The position numbers were made by a program, and so were the translations under genes. Below, piece by piece: positions 31,992 through 34,862 of a stretch of 34,862 nucleotides of DNA. The notes below the pieces were generated by a model that saw nothing but the letters and a program-made list of their open reading frames with translations, searched no databases and was not told where the DNA came from. Source of the DNA: Clostridium sp. (GTDB taxonomy: Bacteria > Bacillota > Clostridia > Clostridiales > Clostridiaceae); the NCBI GenBank assembly GCA_022785265.1, contig JALFQD010000257.1, positions 1-34,862 of the forward strand, given 5' to 3'. Position 1 is the first letter of the stretch; each line of letters starts with the position of its first letter.

Positions 31992-33179
31992 TTATAACGA
32001 AAAACTTTCATTTATTTTTTTGAAGTATTTTTCTACTTTAGAGAACTCATCTTCTTTAAACTTATCAAATACAGAGGTATATGTATTTAATGTTGTTTCT
32101 ATATCTTTATGACCTAATAATTTTTGTAATACGACAGCAGACATTCCTGCTTCAATACAACGAGTTGCAAAAGTATGTCGCAACATATGAGTATTTACAT
32201 TGCTCGACTTTAAATTAACGAATCCATTTTTTTTCTTTTTCTTAGTAGTAACCACTCTAATATTTGCATCCTTGCAAATTTTCTTAAAGTGAGAATTAAT
32301 TGTTGAAGGATTAATGAAATTTCCGTTTAAAGTGAATAAGTACCCTTGGTAAGTATAATTTGTAAAGATAGGTAATAAAACGTCTAAAAAAGGAATCTCA
32401 CGCATTCCAGTGTATGTTTTTGTGGTTTTTCCTATGATTATTTTATCGTTTTTATCTTTTGTTAGTGTTTTGGTTATTTTTATTTTTTTGTTTTCTAAAT
32501 CAATATCGTCTGACTTTAGTGCTAAAATTTCTCCAATTCGCATTCCAGTAAATAAAGCTATATATATTATATCTTTATAACAGTCATTTGTTTTAGATAG
32601 TTCTGCCAGCAATAAATTTTGCTCATCTACTTCTAAGGCTTCAACTTTTTTTGTTTCTTTTTGAGATTTGGGCTTTATTATAGCACCTTTTAAAGTAAAA
32701 GGATTTGTAGCAATAATTTTATTTAGAACAGCGACATTAAAACCATTTGACATCAAAATATAAACTTTATTTATAATAGAATTAGAGTAATTCGAAAGAA
32801 GAGCTAAATTTTGATTTATTTCAACAATTGTAATTTCTTGAATTGGTTTATTTGCAATTGCAAGTGATGAAAGAATTTTTTTAGTTTCTAAATGTCTTTT
32901 ATAAGTAACTTCTTTTATCTTATTTGATGCGTATAACTGTTCAATATAAATTTCGCAAACATTTAATAAAGTAGCTTCATTTTTTTCTATAAAAGTATCG
33001 TTTTGAACGTCAGCTAATGCTTTTGTCATCTTTTCTTTTACTTCTTTTCTAGTATTGCCATAAACTGATTTACGATTCAATTTGCCATTATCTTTTCTAC
33101 CTGCTGTAAATTGACCTACCCATTTATTTAATTTTTCAGAGAAGTATATAGTGCCTTCTCCATTACCACGTTTTGCCAT
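31992..33179 (-). CDS. int: Site-specific integrase, tyrosine recombinase, 395 aa
   Basis: The N-terminus (RGNGEGTIYFSEKLNKWVGQF) is the AP2-like arm-binding domain of Tn916/phage integrases. Residues about 65-160 form the SAM-like core-binding domain. The catalytic part has Arg214 in TGMRIGEIL, His331-x-x-Arg334 in HMLRHTF, His357 in LLGHKD and Tyr367 in LNTYTSV. The size is usual. It integrates and excises the phage genome at an att site. The gene runs leftward with AGGAG nine bases before the ATG. An att site near its 3' end (31796-31990) is expected from related phages but was not identified. Confidence 0.92.
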   Translation of the reverse strand: MAKRGNGEGTIYFSEKLNKWVGQFTAGRKDNGKLNRKSVYGNTRKEVKEKMTKALADVQNDTFIEKNEATLLNVCEIYIEQLYASNKIKEVTYKRHLETKKILSSLAIANKPIQEITIVEINQNLALLSNYSNSIINKVYILMSNGFNVAVLNKIIATNPFTLKGAIIKPKSQKETKKVEALEVDEQNLLLAELSKTNDCYKDIIYIALFTGMRIGEILALKSDDIDLENKKIKITKTLTKDKNDKIIIGKTTKTYTGMREIPFLDVLLPIFTNYTYQGYLFTLNGNFINPSTINSHFKKICKDANIRVVTTKKKKKNGFVNLKSSNVNTHMLRHTFATRCIEAGMSAVVLQKLLGHKDIETTLNTYTSVFDKFKEDEFSKVEKYFKKINESFSL

Positions 33180-33230
33180 AACAAAATCTCCTAAACAAAT
33201 TTTTGGTACTTGTCTAAGAGGCTTTATTGC

Positions 33231-33263
33231 GGTATAATAACAATAATCTACTTAAACAAGTAG
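33231..33263 (-). promoter_or_regulatory. Integrase promoter with dyad
   Basis: On the minus strand TTGTTT (33259-33254) and TATACC (33236-33231) are 17 bases apart. A perfect dyad, CTACTT/AAGTAG (33248-33263), covers the -35 and may be an operator. Confidence 0.45.
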
Positions 33264-33270
33264 TTCGATA

Positions 33271-33310
33271 TAGATAATATATAAACTTTGATCGGGGAGT
33301 ATATTATCTA
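33271..33310. other. 11-bp inverted repeat between integrase and BRO gene
   Basis: TAGATAATATA (33271-33281) and TATATTATCTA (33300-33310) pair perfectly, with an 18-base loop and extra ACT/AGT pairing. TTTTAATTTC follows on the plus strand. It may be a weak terminator or a recombinase or repressor site. Confidence 0.45.
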
Positions 33311-33335
33311 TTTTAATTTCTTTTGATTATTCTTT

Positions 33336-33806
33336 TCAGATAATTTTAATTGTTTTTTCTTTTCTTTTTCTTGCTAAATTTCTGTCATATATTCTTTTAT
33401 CATCTTCAGAAAGCTCTAAATATTCTTGTTCTGTTAACTCTCTTTCTCTTGTTTTTACAGCAAAATAAGTTTGAGCAAGAGCAACAGCTTTTAATCTTGG
33501 ATTAGCATTCTGCGCTATTAAATAACAAGCATATCTTGAAAGAACATAATCCTTTACAATTTTTGAACCACCATTTGGCATAGGAGATGTTTTGTTGTCA
33601 ACAACGAAATGTTCAGTATCAAGCATTTCAGAGTTTTGACAAGCAAGTCTTGCCTTTTCAATTACTGCATCAAAATATCTCCAATCTTTATATCCTAGAG
33701 TTGTCATAAGTTCTCTTGCTAACCAATATTCATTTCCATCTTCATCTATATGTTTAATATCTTCAAATGTTTTTTCTGTTGTTTTAATTAACTCATTCTC
33801 TCCCAT
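33336..33806 (-). CDS. BRO-N / DinD-like protein, short form, 156 aa
   Basis: DGNEYWLARELMTTLGYKDWRYFDAVIEKARLACQNS, then HFVVDNKTS, KIVKDYVLSRYACYLIAQNANP and VALAQTYFAVKTRERELTEQE are diagnostic for the BRO-N domain of DinD and phage antirepressor-like proteins. Full DinD proteins have about 270-280 residues; this one stops at TGA after 156, just past the BRO-N domain. No continuation is seen in the other frames. It could be a natural short form or truncated. AGGAG precedes the ATG. It might affect RecA or repressor activity, as DinD does in E. coli. Confidence 0.76.
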   Translation of the reverse strand: MGENELIKTTEKTFEDIKHIDEDGNEYWLARELMTTLGYKDWRYFDAVIEKARLACQNSEMLDTEHFVVDNKTSPMPNGGSKIVKDYVLSRYACYLIAQNANPRLKAVALAQTYFAVKTRERELTEQEYLELSEDDKRIYDRNLARKRKEKTIKII

Positions 33807-33826
33807 ATTGTACTCCTTTATTTCCT

Positions 33827-34051
33827 TTATTTTTTTCTTCTAAGCTCTACAACTCTTCCAATTATTTTGACTGGAAGAGTTTTTATTTGCTCATTTGTAT
33901 AAACCATTGGTTGATATTCAGGATTTAATGGTTGCAATATAATGCCATTTTCATTCGTAAAAAATAGGAGAGTTGCAATGAACTCTCCATAATCTTCTAT
34001 ATGCCGATAAATTACTTTACATAATTTATAGCTTAATATAATTTGATTATA
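33827..34051 (-). pseudogene. C-terminal remnant of a LexA/S24-like repressor
   Basis: A frame without start, open from a stop at 34052-34054, reads CKVIYRHIEDYGEF, then NGIILQPLNPEYQPMVY and KIIGRVVELRRKK. This is the end of the S24/LexA self-cleaving domain, with the expected NPEYQPMVY and I-GRVV segments. The DNA-binding half and the catalytic Ser are missing. A consensus promoter and a terminator-like hairpin now overlap it, so the DNA may have been reused. It fills most of the 300 bases between the two flanking genes. Confidence 0.6.
33959..33988 (-). terminator. Terminator-like hairpin just downstream of a consensus promoter
   Basis: On the minus strand GGAGAGTT, a CATTGC loop and AACTCTCC are followed by TATTTTTT. 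With the promoter at 34046-34074 this would give a short RNA of about 80 bases. A second perfect stem, AACTCTTCCA/TGGAAGAGTT (33851-33881), lies further on. Confidence 0.5.
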
Positions 34052-34074
34052 CTATATAATATGTTCATTGTCAA
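34046..34074 (-). promoter_or_regulatory. Perfect consensus promoter, leftward
   Basis: On the minus strand TTGACA (34074-34069) and TATAAT (34051-34046) are exactly 17 bases apart, matching the sigma-A consensus at all twelve positions. It directs transcription toward the BRO/DinD-like gene through the hairpin at 33959-33988. Confidence 0.72.
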
Positions 34075-34106
34075 ATAAAATATACAAATTTTTAATTTTT
34101 TTAGAG

Positions 34107-34862
34107 TTACTTCGTAAATATTTCTTTTATCTTATTGTCAATTAAATCCATGCATGCGTTAGAAAGCTTTATTCCTGAAAGAATATCTCTCTTACTTTTA
34201 GGATTATAGATTCTCTGTTTACTAATAGTAGTAATTTGCGTTATCCTAGCAATACTTCCTTCTTTCATCTTTTGTAGTTCTAGTGCTAACTTTTGCAAAT
34301 AAATTAATTCTGCATTTAACTCGGCAGATAGCTTTATAGAAGCTTGATCATGTAAATCTAGTTTTGATATTCCAAGTAATTTTCTGTTAAGTGCAACTAA
34401 GTTGTTATTGAATTTCGTTGATAATAAATTATAAAGTTCATTACCTAGATTTATATCGTATTCACTATAGATTTTATCTGGTTTTATAGAAGACAGGGGA
34501 ACAACATTTAAAGTCCCATATGATAGATTATCGGTTTTATTTATTACGACACAATAATGCAATCCACCAAGTTCATTTCCAATGTTAAAGCCAAGATTAA
34601 CTTTTATAATATCTCCGCGTTTATATCTTTTTAATCTATGTGAATCAAAAGTGCGTTCGTTATCGTGATAATGAGAAAAATCCTTAATCCAATAAGCTAA
34701 TATATTACTTTTTTTATATTCTTGAAGTTCGATATGCTTATTAAATGAAGCATCTAATTCTCTTAAGGCATCATTTTTATGTGCAATAGCTTCGCTTTTT
34801 TCTTCTCCAATTGATATTTGATTATCTAAAACATTATTCTCTCTATTTTCACTTAACTCATT
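34107..34862 (-). CDS. PemK/MazF-like protein with long N-terminal extension, 5' end outside window
   Basis: The frame is open to the window edge; a TTG at 34562 is internal, not the start. After a helical, charged N-terminal part come YKRGDIIKVNLG, IGNELGGLHYCVVINK and LNVVPLSS, the core strands of the MazF/PemK fold, an endoribonuclease toxin fold. The rest (about 130 residues) is helical with ISKLDLHDQASIKLSAELNAELI and IYNPKSKRDIL. This is longer than MazF (about 110). No antitoxin gene is seen on the downstream side. It belongs to the larger PemK/MazF-like group of Firmicutes; toxin activity is inferred. Confidence 0.66.
   Translation of the reverse strand, partial: NELSENRENNVLDNQISIGEEKSEAIAHKNDALRELDASFNKHIELQEYKKSNILAYWIKDFSHYHDNERTFDSHRLKRYKRGDIIKVNLGFNIGNELGGLHYCVVINKTDNLSYGTLNVVPLSSIKPDKIYSEYDINLGNELYNLLSTKFNNNLVALNRKLLGISKLDLHDQASIKLSAELNAELIYLQKLALELQKMKEGSIARITQITTISKQRIYNPKSKRDILSGIKLSNACMDLIDNKIKEIFTK

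Noticed and set aside
33180..33335. Frameshifted remainder of the DinD-like gene
   Set aside because: Translation of the other frames gives only low-complexity Lys-rich sequence, nothing like the DinD C-terminal half.

Overview
This window is a phage or prophage segment from an A+T-rich Gram-positive host, most likely a clostridium-like Firmicute. The signs are strong AGGAGG-type ribosome binding sites, AT-biased codons, TGA used as stop, and holin, XhlA and amidase lysis genes. The structural genes are those of a short-tailed (podovirus, P22-like) virus: small and large terminase, portal, scaffold, coat protein, head-tail adaptor, a gp10-like tail hub and two internal (ejection) proteins. 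No tape-measure, tail-tube or sheath gene is present. The species cannot be named from sequence alone.

Layout. Positions 1-6625 hold the early region: many small rightward genes (an Xis-like DNA-binding protein, a replication initiator with an apparent iteron origin inside its gene, zinc-ribbon miniproteins, a short tyrosine recombinase, coiled-coil proteins). Two leftward small genes lie among them, a solitary Cas2-like protein and a winged-helix/membrane protein. The region ends in an ArpU/RinA-like late activator. Positions 6625-7260 hold a likely late promoter with four 11-bp tandem repeats, then a long structured leader with a tRNA. Positions 7260-26141 hold packaging, head, connector, ejection and tail genes, including a 2341-residue polyvalent ejection protein. 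Positions 26154-30057 hold tail-tip/receptor-binding and lysis genes, with an (AC)18 tract placed where it can switch translation of one tip gene. Positions 30205-31488 hold an accessory two-gene unit: a membrane protein plus a Panacea/SocA-type antitoxin. Positions 31992-34862 run leftward: integrase, BRO/DinD-like protein, the remnant of a LexA/S24 repressor, and a PemK/MazF-like protein cut by the window end.

How the genes work together. The early genes would replicate the genome from the origin inside the initiator gene and make the late activator. That activator probably binds the repeats directly after its own gene and turns on the run of rightward genes from the terminase to the amidase. 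The integrase and Xis-like protein handle lysogeny. The Panacea pair and the MazF-like gene look like defence or maintenance cargo.

The observations most worth follow-up are the AC-repeat switch upstream of a tail-tip gene that lacks its own ribosome binding site, the toxin-antitoxin-like Panacea pair, the giant ejection protein with two HExxH zinc-protease motifs, the intragenic iteron origin, and the late leader with its odd tRNA. All functional names come from recognised sequence motifs; no database search was possible.
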